The position numbers and the translations under genes are program-made. DNA of 64,000 nucleotides from Caballeronia arvi (lineage in GTDB: Bacteria > Pseudomonadota > Gammaproteobacteria > Burkholderiales > Burkholderiaceae): assembly GCF_001544695.2 (NCBI RefSeq), contig NZ_FCOM02000002.1, forward strand, positions 304,982 through 368,981, in the 5' to 3' direction. Shown here piece by piece: positions 9,528 through 17,125 of this stretch. Under the pieces are notes generated by a model that was not told where the DNA came from, made no database searches, and saw only the letters and a list, made by a program, of their open reading frames with translations. The stretch's first letter is position 1, and every line of letters begins with the position of its first letter.

Positions 9528-9817
9528 GGCGCGTCCGTGCACGCGAAGTCGCGTAGCGCGTGGCGTGCTGCGAACTGCGCGAATTTGACGAAGCGATGCA
9601 TGTCGTGAGGCGTTCGGCCGAATCGAATGAATATACCGCGCGCGGCGCGCAGCGGAGGGTCGGCGGAAAAGCTGTCCGGGACGCGCTTCACGTCCCAGTC
9701 CATGTTCCGATCCACATCGGCAGGCAGCGCAACGGCCGTTCGGCGAGCCGTTTTGTGCAGCAGCGCGCGGACCCCGCCATGAGCGAAACGACGAGTGTCC
9801 GGTGTCGTTGAGAGCAT
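9524..9817 (-). CDS. Possible small ORF coupled to the GGDEF-EAL gene
   Basis: Open frame of 97 codons (or 59 from an internal ATG at 9700) whose TGA overlaps the ATG of the GGDEF-EAL gene as ATGA. Third-position GC is high, around 75% over the last 58 codons, similar to real genes here. The product (for example GIFIRFGRTPHDMHRFVKF) resembles nothing I recognise and has no signal peptide or membrane segment. It may be a genuine coupled leader gene or a chance open frame in GC-rich DNA. Confidence 0.25.
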   Translation of the reverse strand: MLSTTPDTRRFAHGGVRALLHKTARRTAVALPADVDRNMDWDVKRVPDSFSADPPLRAARGIFIRFGRTPHDMHRFVKFAQFAARHALRDFACTDAP

Positions 9818-9986
9818 ACGTTTGCGCTGCGGCGCAAGCGGCTCACCTCCATGACGACGGACCGTCCGATGTGAACCGCAATTGCCATCCCCGATTGTTC
9901 AGATATTAGCGAAGCCTCGGAGATTAAGAAAGGGGCGGGCCTTGGGGGTATACGCGCGGGCTTCACGCCGCGCGTAGGTCATTGTT
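9818..9986. other. Intergenic DNA between the GGDEF-EAL unit and phzF-like gene
   Basis: Together with the doubtful ORF to its left this forms a 459-base stretch without a convincing gene (9528-9986). It includes an AT-richer patch around 9896-9935 (GTTCAGATATTAGCG) that could hold the minus-strand promoter for the c-di-GMP enzyme, but I could not assign -35/-10 boxes with confidence. Confidence 0.4.
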
Positions 9987-10877
9987 TCAAAGGCGGAAAG
10001 TGCCGTCGATCACCGTTACCGACGCACCGCCGATCCACACCGGCGCGCCGCTCGCTTCGTCGTCGTAGGCGATGCTCACGCGGCCGTCGCGATCGAGCGC
10101 CGTGCCTTGCCGCACCGTATAGCGCTCGCCCGGCCGCCTGCCTTGCGTGGTCAGGAGCATCGCGAGCGCGGCGTTGGCGCTGCCCGTCACCGGATCTTCG
10201 ATGTTTTCCGCGCCGAGCAGGATCACGCGCAGCTCGAAGGTCGCGGGTCCGCCCGGCTCGTGCGGCCCGTAGACCGCGATGCCATGCGTGCCGACCTCCG
10301 CGACGAGCGCCTGCAACGACTCGCGCGCGGAGCCTTGCAGCGACAGCGCGAGACATTGCGCGGCGTCCTGCACGCGCACGACGAGCCACGGTGCGCCGTT
10401 GTTCACGGCGGCGGGCGGCGCGTTGAAATCGATTTCCACGGCGCCGAGCGCAGCGGCGAGACGATCGTTCTGCGCGCCGGTCAGCGGCACGATGGTCGCA
10501 GGCGGCGCGGCGAACGCCCACTCGCCGTTCTCCTGCTCGGCGAGCGTCACGAGCCCGACGCCGCATTCCTGCACGAGCCGGCCTGCCGTCTTCGGCGTGT
10601 AGCCGCTGTCGATCAGCGCGTGCGCGCTGCCGAGCGTCGGATGTCCGGCGAACGGCAATTCGACCGCGGTCGTGAAGATGCGCACGCGATAATCGGCGCG
10701 CGGATCGGTCGGCGGCAGCAGAAACGCCGTCTCCGACAGATTGGTCCAGCGCGCGATCTCCTGCATGCGCTCCGTCGAGAGACCTTCGGCGTCGAAGATC
10801 ACCGCGAGCGGATTGCCTTTGAACGGAACCGGCGTGAAGACATCGACCTGCTTGAACTGGACAGTGCGTGAGGACAT
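9987..10877 (-). CDS. PhzF family isomerase/epimerase-like protein
   Basis: 296-residue member of the PhzF/diaminopimelate-epimerase fold. It shows the N-terminal QVDVFTPVPFKGNPLAV, the catalytic-glutamate segment NLSETAFLLPP (E49), ELPFAGHPTLGSAHAL, and the second-half EDPVTGSANAALAMLL. In phenazine producers PhzF isomerises DHHA, but most family members are of unknown substrate and no other phenazine gene is present, so a function in phenazine synthesis is not claimed. It lies downstream of ridA on the same strand, with the ridA terminator between, so it likely has its own promoter. Confidence 0.88.
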   Translation of the reverse strand: MSSRTVQFKQVDVFTPVPFKGNPLAVIFDAEGLSTERMQEIARWTNLSETAFLLPPTDPRADYRVRIFTTAVELPFAGHPTLGSAHALIDSGYTPKTAGRLVQECGVGLVTLAEQENGEWAFAAPPATIVPLTGAQNDRLAAALGAVEIDFNAPPAAVNNGAPWLVVRVQDAAQCLALSLQGSARESLQALVAEVGTHGIAVYGPHEPGGPATFELRVILLGAENIEDPVTGSANAALAMLLTTQGRRPGERYTVRQGTALDRDGRVSIAYDDEASGAPVWIGGASVTVIDGTFRL

Positions 10878-10908
10878 GGGAGTGTTCCGGCTTCAGCGAG
10901 AAATAAAA

Positions 10909-10935
10909 AACCCGACGCGCGGGACGCGTCGGGTT
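10909..10935 (-). terminator. Intrinsic terminator downstream of ridA-like gene
   Basis: On the minus strand an 11-bp stem AACCCGACGCG / CGCGTCGGGTT closes a 5-base loop and runs into TTTTTTATTT. It lies 25 bases after the RidA-family stop and 31 bases before the PhzF ATG. Confidence 0.85.
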
Positions 10936-10959
10936 CGCTTGTCGAGCGAAGAAGACGCG

Positions 10960-11421
10960 TCAGGCGACTTCCGCGATCATTTCGATCTCGACACATGCGC
11001 CAAGCGGAATCTGCGCGACGCCGAATGCCGAGCGCGCATGCTTGCCGGCATCGCCGAAGACTTCCGCGATCAACTCGGACGCGCCGTTCGTGACGATGTG
11101 CTGCTCGGTGAATTCGAGCGTCGAGTTCACGAGGCTCATCACCTTGACGATGCGCTTGACCTTGTTGAGATCGCCGACGTGCGCATGCAGCGTCGCGATC
11201 AGGTCGATGGCGACGCTGCGCGCGGCGGCCTTGCCTTCTTCCGTCGTGATGTTGGCGCCGAGCTTGCCGGCATGCACCTTGCCGTCCTTCTTCGCGATAT
11301 GCCCGGACAGATACACGGTGTTGCCGCTTTGCGCGCTCATCACATAAGCGGCGGCGGGCGCGCCCGCGGCGGGCAGGTCGATGCCGAGTTCCTTCAGCTT
11401 GTCGTACACGTTGGATGCCAT
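10960..11421 (-). CDS. RidA family (YjgF/UK114) enamine/imine deaminase-like protein
   Basis: Trimeric cytosolic RidA-fold protein of 153 residues. RidA hydrolyses reactive enamine/imine intermediates released by PLP enzymes. Features: YLSGHIAKKDGKVHAGKLGA in the first half, and HARSAFGVAQIPLGACVEIE near the end, which keeps the catalytic arginine (R130) and the VEIE motif. The YVMSAQSGNTV start and overall length fit the YjgF 'atypical' subgroup found in Burkholderiales rather than canonical 128-residue RidA. It sits 25 bases downstream of an aminotransferase gene on the same strand, so it may clear by-products of that enzyme; this is inference from context. Confidence 0.88.
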   Translation of the reverse strand: MASNVYDKLKELGIDLPAAGAPAAAYVMSAQSGNTVYLSGHIAKKDGKVHAGKLGANITTEEGKAAARSVAIDLIATLHAHVGDLNKVKRIVKVMSLVNSTLEFTEQHIVTNGASELIAEVFGDAGKHARSAFGVAQIPLGACVEIEMIAEVA

Positions 11422-11446
11422 CGGTTGCTCCTCTTAACGTTGAAAG

Positions 11447-12643
11447 TCAGATGCTTGCGCGAATCAGCGCGCCGAGCTTCGCCACGCCGACGTCGATCGT
11501 CGCGGGCGGCACGGTCACGAACGACAGGCGCATCGTATTGTGCTCGGCCTCGTTCGCGAAGAACGGACCGCCCGGCACGAAGGCCACATTCTGCGCGATC
11601 GCCTGCTCCAGCAGCTTCATCGAATTGACGTGCTTCGGCAGTTTCACCCACACGAACATGCCGCCTTCCGGGCGGTTCCATTCGACTCCGGCGGGCATGT
11701 GGCGTTCCAGCGCGTCGAGCATCGCGTGGCATTGATCGCGATAGAGCGCGCGGATAGTCGGCACGTGCGTATCGAGAAAGCCGTCTTTCACCACTTCGTA
11801 CACGATGCGCTGCGTGAGGCTCGGCGTGTGCAGATCGGTCGCCTGCTTCGCCTGCACGAGCTTGAAGTGCAGTTCCTCGGGCGCGATGATGTAGCCCACG
11901 CGCAAGCCCGGCGCTAGAACCTTCGAGAACGAGCCGAGATGCACGATGTGATCGGGCGCCATCGAGAGCAGGGTGGGCAGCGGCGCGCCGGCGTAGTCGA
12001 GCGCGCCGTAGGGATCGTCTTCGATGACCGGGAACGCGGCGGTTTTCGCGAACGCGGCGAGCGCGTGGCGGCGCTCGAGCGGCAGGCGGCGGCCCGTCGG
12101 ATTCTGGAAGTTCGGCTGCGCGTAGAGCAGGCGCGCGTTCGCGGTGAGCGCGGCGTCGAGCGCTTCGGGAATCAGGCCGGATTCGTCGGTCGGCACCTGC
12201 ACGTAGTGCGGCTCGAACAGCGAGAACGACTGCAGCGCGCCGAGGTACGTGGGCGTTTCGACGAGCACGCGGCTGCCGGGATCGACGAGCGTCTTGCCGA
12301 GCAAATCGAGCGCCTGCTGCGAGCCGGTCGTGATGAGCACCTGCGTCGGGCGGATATGCGCGCCGTTCACCGAATAGCGTGCAGCAACCCATTCACGCAG
12401 CGGCATGTAGCCTTCCGTCGCGCTGTACTGGAGCGCGGCGGCGGGCTGATCGCGCAGGATGCGCTCGGAGGCGTGGCGCATTTCCTCGACGGGAAACGTT
12501 GCGGGCGAGGGCAGTCCGCCCGCGAAGGAAATGACTTCCGGCCGTTCCGTGACCTTCAGGATTTCGCGAATCGCCGAACTGGTGAGCTTGCGTGCGCGTT
12601 CGGAGAGTTGCCACGGCGTGGCGCGGAGATCGGCTTGATTCAT
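11447..12643 (-). CDS. PLP-dependent class I/II aminotransferase (2-aminoadipate/valine-type)
   Basis: Fold-type I aminotransferase of 398 residues, similar to the LysN/AvtA-like and MocR C-terminal group. Opening segment SSAIREILKVTERPEVISFAGGLP is typical; NPTGRRLPL, IEDDPYGALDY and the PLP-lysine motif HLGSFSKVLAPGLRVGYI (Lys in SFSK) are all present. There is no N-terminal winged helix, unlike the MocR regulator at 14647. ATG 12643 is preceded by GAGG eight bases upstream; an in-frame start 69 bases upstream adds an unconserved segment. It leads directly into the RidA gene. The amino-acid substrate is not determined. Confidence 0.9.
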   Translation of the reverse strand: MNQADLRATPWQLSERARKLTSSAIREILKVTERPEVISFAGGLPSPATFPVEEMRHASERILRDQPAAALQYSATEGYMPLREWVAARYSVNGAHIRPTQVLITTGSQQALDLLGKTLVDPGSRVLVETPTYLGALQSFSLFEPHYVQVPTDESGLIPEALDAALTANARLLYAQPNFQNPTGRRLPLERRHALAAFAKTAAFPVIEDDPYGALDYAGAPLPTLLSMAPDHIVHLGSFSKVLAPGLRVGYIIAPEELHFKLVQAKQATDLHTPSLTQRIVYEVVKDGFLDTHVPTIRALYRDQCHAMLDALERHMPAGVEWNRPEGGMFVWVKLPKHVNSMKLLEQAIAQNVAFVPGGPFFANEAEHNTMRLSFVTVPPATIDVGVAKLGALIRASI

Positions 12644-12728
12644 GAAATGCCTCGGTTGTCTCTGATGTGTCCCGGGATTGGTTTTTATCGCGGCGCTTGC
12701 CGCAAACGTCAATTATCGCGCGAGTGCG

Positions 12729-13649
12729 TCATCTTGCGTGCGTCGCGACACGCGCGGCCGGCGGCGCGGCACGCACGGATGCCTTGCGGCCGAGTACGAC
12801 GGTCACGATCACGGCGGCCGCATACAGCCACGTCGACGCGCTCACGTGTTCGCCGAAGAACAGCGCGGAAAACGCCATCGTGAAGAAAATCTGCAGCAGT
12901 TGCACCTGCCCGACGCGCGCGATGCCGCCCATCGCGAGGCCCGCGTACCACGCGAAGAAGCCGATGAATTGCGAAAACAGCGTGACATAGCCGAACGCGA
13001 GCCACGTGCGCAGCGCAAGCGGTTCAGGATGCGCCATATGATGCGCCCACGCGAGCCAGCCGACCGGCAGCAGCAGAAACGGCGCGGACAGCACGAGCGC
13101 CCAGCAGATCACCTGCCAGCCGCCCATCTGGCGCGCGAGCCGCGCGCCTTCCGCATAGCCGAGCGCGCCGATGCCGACCGCGACGAGCATCAGCAGGTCG
13201 CCCGCCTGCAGGCCGCCGCCGCCCGCCTGCAATGCGAACGCGACGACGATCGCGCTGCCCGCGATCGCGCTCGCCCAGAACGCTTTGGAGGGCCGCTCGT
13301 GCGAGAGCCACGCGGCATAGACCGCGACGCAAAGCGGCTGCAAGCCATTGACGACCGCGCCGTGCGACGCGGGCACGGTTTTCATGGCCCACGCGGAAAA
13401 CACCGGAAACGCGATGATGACGCCGAGCGCGACCACGGCAAGGCTCTTGACCTGCGGCCAGGTCGGCAGCTTTTCGCGACGCCAGAGGAGGAGCGCTGCA
13501 GCCGGAACCGCCGCGACGAGCGCGCGCCCGAGGCCGTTCAGAATCGGATGCACCTGTTCGACGACGATGCGCGTCATCGGCAGCGTGAGGCTGAAAATGA
13601 CGACGCCGATCAGGCCGAGCAGCATGCCTTCGGTTTCGCGGGTCTTCAT
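12729..13649 (-). CDS. DMT superfamily (EamA) transporter
   Basis: Inner-membrane drug/metabolite transporter of 306 residues with ten predicted helices arranged as two EamA repeats (about 8-140 and 150-290). Recognisable segments are GVVIFSLTLPMTRIVVEQ in helix 1, SHGAVVNGLQPLCVAVYAAW closing repeat one, and GFFAWYAGLAMGGIARVGQV in repeat two. A good AAGGAG lies upstream of ATG 13649. Such exporters near MocR regulators and aminotransferases often move amino acids or derivatives; the substrate here is unknown. Confidence 0.9.
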   Translation of the reverse strand: MKTRETEGMLLGLIGVVIFSLTLPMTRIVVEQVHPILNGLGRALVAAVPAAALLLWRREKLPTWPQVKSLAVVALGVIIAFPVFSAWAMKTVPASHGAVVNGLQPLCVAVYAAWLSHERPSKAFWASAIAGSAIVVAFALQAGGGGLQAGDLLMLVAVGIGALGYAEGARLARQMGGWQVICWALVLSAPFLLLPVGWLAWAHHMAHPEPLALRTWLAFGYVTLFSQFIGFFAWYAGLAMGGIARVGQVQLLQIFFTMAFSALFFGEHVSASTWLYAAAVIVTVVLGRKASVRAAPPAARVATHAR

Positions 13650-13688
13650 CGTGTGGCGTCTCCTTGTCTGGACCGCTGCGTCGATGCG

Positions 13689-14471
13689 TCAGTCCGTTGT
13701 ATCGGGCGATTCTGCTTTCTTCACGCGACGGCGCTTCGCTGCCTGTCGCGCTTCTTCCTCGCGCGCCTCGGCCGCTTCCGCCGATTCACCGAGCGTCAGC
13801 ACGGAGCCGTCCGGCAGATCGAACTGCGCGACGATCACGGGCGCGCCCGCGGTTTCCTCGACGCGCATCAGATGCGCCGCGCCGAGCCACGCGAGCTGCG
13901 CCGCGAGCGCCTCCGCCTGCGGATGAAAACCCGTCAGCGAGCGCAGCGCGATGCCCGATTCCGGCAGCGTCGCGCTCGGATGGCGCGGCGTGTCCCACTG
14001 GATCAGCGACGGCAGCACGCCATCGCCGGCGCCTTGCCATGCGGGAAACGCGCCGTCGTCGGGGACGGTCAGGCCCCATGTATTGCCGCCGCGCGACATC
14101 GCCGCGACGGGTGGAATGCGTTCGGGATACTGCTCGCGCCAGCGCACCAGCGATTTCGGCCGGTCGACGCGCGCGGCCCAATGCACGAGTTGCGGGCCGT
14201 GTTCTTCGAGAAGGCGTTGCATTGCCGCATCGTCGAGCGCGAAGAGGCGCGGCCTTGGCGATTCGACGCTCGCCGCCCCCGGATCGATCGCGATCACTTC
14301 GAGGTACGCGCCATCCCAAAGATTCAGCAGGCGATTGTGCGTGCGCATCAGCGGATGCGCGCCGCCGGCCACCGTTTCGACGCCGAATTTCGCTGCGACG
14401 AACCGGGCGCCTTCGTCGAGCGTGCGTGCGGCGATCACGAGGTGATCGAGTTTGAGTCGATGTTCGGTCAT
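13689..14471 (-). CDS. VOC family protein, glyoxalase-like domain
   Basis: 260-residue protein with an N-terminal glyoxalase-like (PF13468-type) beta-alpha-beta fold: LDHLVIAARTLDEGARFV, GAHPLMRTHNRLLNLWDGAYLEVIAID and, later, HPSATLPESGIALRSLTGFHP. The acidic/lysine-arginine-rich tail (from about residue 235) is probably disordered. The ATG at 14471 (MTEHRLKLDHL) is chosen over one 36 bases upstream. It is divergent from the MocR regulator, 175 bases away, and about 40 bases upstream of the DMT transporter gene, so it may be the first gene of a VOC-DMT transcript. The reaction is not known. Confidence 0.82.
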   Translation of the reverse strand: MTEHRLKLDHLVIAARTLDEGARFVAAKFGVETVAGGAHPLMRTHNRLLNLWDGAYLEVIAIDPGAASVESPRPRLFALDDAAMQRLLEEHGPQLVHWAARVDRPKSLVRWREQYPERIPPVAAMSRGGNTWGLTVPDDGAFPAWQGAGDGVLPSLIQWDTPRHPSATLPESGIALRSLTGFHPQAEALAAQLAWLGAAHLMRVEETAGAPVIVAQFDLPDGSVLTLGESAEAAEAREEEARQAAKRRRVKKAESPDTTD

Positions 14472-14572
14472 GACGGGCGATGCGAGCCAGATAAGGGCCG
14501 ATAGCATAACGCTTCCGTCTCGCGCGCCGGGAGCCCGAAAGCAAAATGTAGCCGCTATCTCCGTAACAGTAA

Positions 14573-14603
14573 CGGTACAATCGGCCCAATACTATTCGGT
14601 ACA
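14573..14603. promoter_or_regulatory. Two CGGTACA direct repeats in the VOC/MocR divergent promoter
   Basis: CGGTACA occurs at 14573-14579 and 14597-14603, start-to-start distance 24 bases, within the 175-base gap between the divergent VOC and MocR genes. The first copy is preceded by CCGTAACAGTAA, a possible third half-match. MocR regulators of the PdxR/GabR type bind direct repeats next to their own gene, so this is a plausible operator. It also overlaps -10-like sequences (TACAAT, TACTAT). Confidence 0.5.
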
Positions 14604-14646
14604 GTTTTTCACCGCGCACCATCGCGTTCGCCGAAGAGAGGCCCGC

Positions 14647-16110
14647 ATGTCCGTTCCGCTCGATCAGATTCCCGCCCCGCACGACGCGGCTCAGCTCACG
14701 CTCGTCGATCAGCTGGTGCAGTGGGGCCGCCGCCGCATCGACGAGCGCGTGTTTCGTCCCGGCATGCGCATGCCGTCGATCCGCAAGCTCGCGCTCGACA
14801 AGGGCGTGTCGCGCTTTACCGTCGTCGAGGCTTATGAACGGCTCGTCGCGCACGGTTATCTCGACTCGCGGCGCGGCTCCGGCTTCTACGTGCGCGAGCG
14901 CAGCGGGCCGACGCTCGTCGCGAAAGGCGAGGCGCCCGCCGCCGCGGCAGAGCGCGAGCCGGTGCAGAACACCATCGACGTGGTCTGGCTGCTGCGCAAC
15001 ATGCTGCATACGTCCAGCCCGGAAAAAGGGCCGGGTCTCGGTTACCTGCCGGGCCGCTGGCTCGATGGCGAGCTCATCACCAACGCGCTGCGCTCGCTAT
15101 CGAGGCAGAGCGGCGCGCAAATGCTCGGCTTCGGCACGCCGCAGGGTTTTCTGCCGCTGCGCCAGCAGTTGCAAACGCGGTTGGAGGAGCTGGAGATTGG
15201 CGCGTCGGCGGCGAAGCAGATCGTGCTCGTGTCGGGCATCACGCAGGCCATCGACCTGATCGCGCGCCTCTACGTGAAGCCGGGCGATGCGGTGATCGTC
15301 GGCGATCCGGCGTGGTTTCAGATGTTCGGCCGCTTCGCGTCGCAGGGCGCGCGGCTCGTCGGCATGCCGTACACGCCCGATGGTCCCGATCTCGATGCGC
15401 TCGAAACGCTCGTCGCGACCTGGCGTCCGAAGATGCTCATCATCAACTCCGTTTTGCAGAACCCGACGGGCACGTCGCTGACTGCGGCGCAGGCGTTTCG
15501 CATCCTGCAAATGGCGCAGGAATACGACTTCATCGTCGTCGAGGACGATGTCTACGGCGATCTGTGCCCCGCGGGCTTTCCCGCGACGCGCCTTGCATCG
15601 CTCGATCAGTTGAAGCGCGTGATCTTTCTCGGCAGCTTCTCGAAGACGCTCGCGGCGAATCTGCGCGTCGGCTATATCGCGGCGGCGCCGGATGTGGCGA
15701 AGGCGCTCGCCGACCAGAAGATGCTCGTCGGCATGACGAGCCCCGAGCTCAACGAACGCGTCGTCTACAAGGTCCTGACGGAGGGGCACTATCGGCGGCA
15801 CGTCGAGCGCCTGCGCGCGCGGCTCGATGGCGTGCGCGAGAAAACCGCGCGCATGCTGGAGAAGACCGGCTTGCGGCTGTACGCGACGCCGGACGCAGGC
15901 ATGTTCCTGTGGGCGGATGCGGGCGTCGATTCCGACGGCCTCGCGGCCGCAGGACACGAAGCCGGCTTTCTGCTGACGCCCGGCAGTCTCTTCTCGCCGC
16001 ATCAGTCGCCGACGACGTGGATGCGCTTCAATGTCGCCAATTGCGGCGATCCGGTGCTGGCCGAATTCCTGTCGAACTATCTGGACAAGGCCGCGCGGCG
16101 CAGCGCTTAG
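14647..16110 (+). CDS. MocR-type regulator: GntR winged helix fused to aminotransferase domain
   Basis: PLP-binding transcription factor of 487 residues. Residues about 17-85 form a GntR-type winged helix (MRMPSIRKLALDKGVSRFTV, HGYLDSRRGSGFYV); after a linker, residues about 115-480 form a fold-type I aminotransferase-like domain with NPTGTSLT, VVEDDVYGDL and the PLP-lysine motif FLGSFSKTLAANLRVGYI. ATG 14647 has GAAGAGAGG upstream. Divergent from the VOC-DMT genes and followed by a possible terminator hairpin at 16187. Likely autoregulatory through the CGGTACA repeats, with PLP or an amino acid as effector; both points are inferred from the family. Confidence 0.9.
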   Translation: MSVPLDQIPAPHDAAQLTLVDQLVQWGRRRIDERVFRPGMRMPSIRKLALDKGVSRFTVVEAYERLVAHGYLDSRRGSGFYVRERSGPTLVAKGEAPAAAAEREPVQNTIDVVWLLRNMLHTSSPEKGPGLGYLPGRWLDGELITNALRSLSRQSGAQMLGFGTPQGFLPLRQQLQTRLEELEIGASAAKQIVLVSGITQAIDLIARLYVKPGDAVIVGDPAWFQMFGRFASQGARLVGMPYTPDGPDLDALETLVATWRPKMLIINSVLQNPTGTSLTAAQAFRILQMAQEYDFIVVEDDVYGDLCPAGFPATRLASLDQLKRVIFLGSFSKTLAANLRVGYIAAAPDVAKALADQKMLVGMTSPELNERVVYKVLTEGHYRRHVERLRARLDGVREKTARMLEKTGLRLYATPDAGMFLWADAGVDSDGLAAAGHEAGFLLTPGSLFSPHQSPTTWMRFNVANCGDPVLAEFLSNYLDKAARRSA

Positions 16111-16186
16111 GCGCGGCCTGATAGACGACAACGGGCACTTAGATAACGAAAGCTAGAAATAGCCCTCGCTGTCTGTTGCTTGTTCA

Positions 16187-16212
16187 AGCGTCTAAGGTAG
16201 CCTTCTGACGCT
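16187..16212 (+). terminator. Probable terminator after the MocR gene
   Basis: Inverted repeat AGCGTC T AAGG / CCTT CT GACGCT around a 3-base loop, followed only by TTTA. The short T run makes it a moderate candidate. It could also be a regulatory hairpin in front of the small ORF at 16252. Confidence 0.5.
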
Positions 16213-16251
16213 TTATCGCCGATAGAGCCAGATACCAAATACGAGGGATTT

Positions 16252-16413
16252 ATGCAGAAATGGAAAGTTAGTTACGAAAGCTATGGCAATCGATTTGTTT
16301 CACATGAGGTCGTCGAAGCTATGTCTGCTGACGAAGCCGAATCTAAGGTGTTGCGGAAATTTCGTGGTAACGACACTTTCGACCGAATCGTTCGTGTCGA
16401 GAAAATAGACTAA
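16252..16413 (+). CDS. Small hypothetical protein (53 aa)
   Basis: Small open frame with a clear Shine-Dalgarno (CGAGGGA ending four bases before the ATG). The product starts MQKWKVSYESYGN and ends VRVEKID; it is soluble, charged, without signal peptide or cysteines, and reads like a compact alpha/beta domain. Base composition is clearly lower in GC than the neighbours and the codons are AT-tolerant (TTT, TCT, AAA), suggesting acquisition or a non-standard gene. Its stop overlaps the end of the convergent metallopeptidase gene by four bases. I do not recognise a family. Confidence 0.6.
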   Translation: MQKWKVSYESYGNRFVSHEVVEAMSADEAESKVLRKFRGNDTFDRIVRVEKID

Positions 16414-16964
16414 CAAATACCGCGCCGGCGTCCGGGTAGATTGCGCCGCTCGCCGGGCGCGCGGATGAAATCCGCGAGCACGGATTCGTAGAGCGCGAGC
16501 GCGTTGGCCAGTTGCCGATAGCGATGTTCGTACAATCGGCTCTGCCCGTCGCAGAATTTCAGCGCGAAATAGTCCGCGAGCAGGTTGCCCTGCGCTTCCA
16601 TGTTGTAGTCGGAGAGACGCTTGCCGTGCCCGAGCGTGTACGCGTACGGCAAAGCGATCCGAATCGCCCCGCGCAAGCGCACCGGATAGCCGAGTTGGAA
16701 TTGCCACACGTGCGTCATCTCGTGGATGAACCACATGCGGTCGGCGAGGCCGCAGGCGGAGAAGTCGTCCTGAAAGCAGCCGCGCGGAAAATAGAGGTTG
16801 CCGTTGGGCGCCATCGCCGTGCGGCGCGGCTGCAGACCGAGCGGCAGATAGGCGCGGGCGTGGACTTTCACTTTCGAATAATCGATCGCGTCCGCGAACA
16901 CGCACCGGGCCATCGCGATTTCGTCGCGCGTGAGCGGGCGACAATGTTGCTCGGATGATGGCAT
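16410..16964 (-). CDS. HExxH zinc metallopeptidase-like protein (Vgr/Rhs-associated family)
   Basis: 184-residue protein with the zinc-binding motif FIHEMTHVWQFQLG (H81, E82, H85), a C-terminal acidic/His region around DYNMEAQGNLLADYF for a third ligand, and no signal peptide. Similar proteins in Burkholderiales are often labelled 'type IV secretion protein Rhs' or Vgr-related, and the basic family has an HEMTHVWQ signature; no VgrG, Rhs or secretion gene is nearby. It may act on peptidoglycan or protein substrates but this is not shown. Its promoter would share the 160-base gap with htpG. Confidence 0.75.
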   Translation of the reverse strand: MPSSEQHCRPLTRDEIAMARCVFADAIDYSKVKVHARAYLPLGLQPRRTAMAPNGNLYFPRGCFQDDFSACGLADRMWFIHEMTHVWQFQLGYPVRLRGAIRIALPYAYTLGHGKRLSDYNMEAQGNLLADYFALKFCDGQSRLYEHRYRQLANALALYESVLADFIRAPGERRNLPGRRRGIC

Positions 16965-17014
16965 CGCAATGACGGGTGTGATCGGTCGTTCGAAAGCCGC
17001 ATCTTACGATGGCC

Positions 17015-17042
17015 CTTGAAAATCGCGGCGCCGTCCTCATAT
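17015..17042 (+). promoter_or_regulatory. Sigma-32 (heat-shock) type promoter for htpG
   Basis: CTTGAAA at 17015-17021, 13-base spacer, CCTCATAT at 17035-17042. This matches the known sigma32 consensus (CTTGAAA, 11-16 bases, CCCCATNT) at nearly all positions and lies 84 bases upstream of the htpG ATG. Confidence 0.8.
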
Positions 17043-17125
17043 CGGACGAATTCGCGGCGCGGCAGGACGATGGCGCGCCCGATCGACATTTGGCACCAAC
17101 GCAATCAACACCAGAGGACCCGAGC

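Noticed and set aside
7935..9608. 557-codon plus-strand frame across the GGDEF-EAL gene
   Set aside because: Antisense to a clear enzyme; composition typical of a shadow frame.
9987..10877. Phenazine biosynthesis
   Set aside because: Only a PhzF-family gene is present; no phzA-E or G, so a phenazine pathway is not supported.
12678..14504. 608-codon plus-strand frame across the DMT and VOC genes
   Set aside because: Antisense of two recognisable genes and product of mostly Arg/Ala/His repeats.
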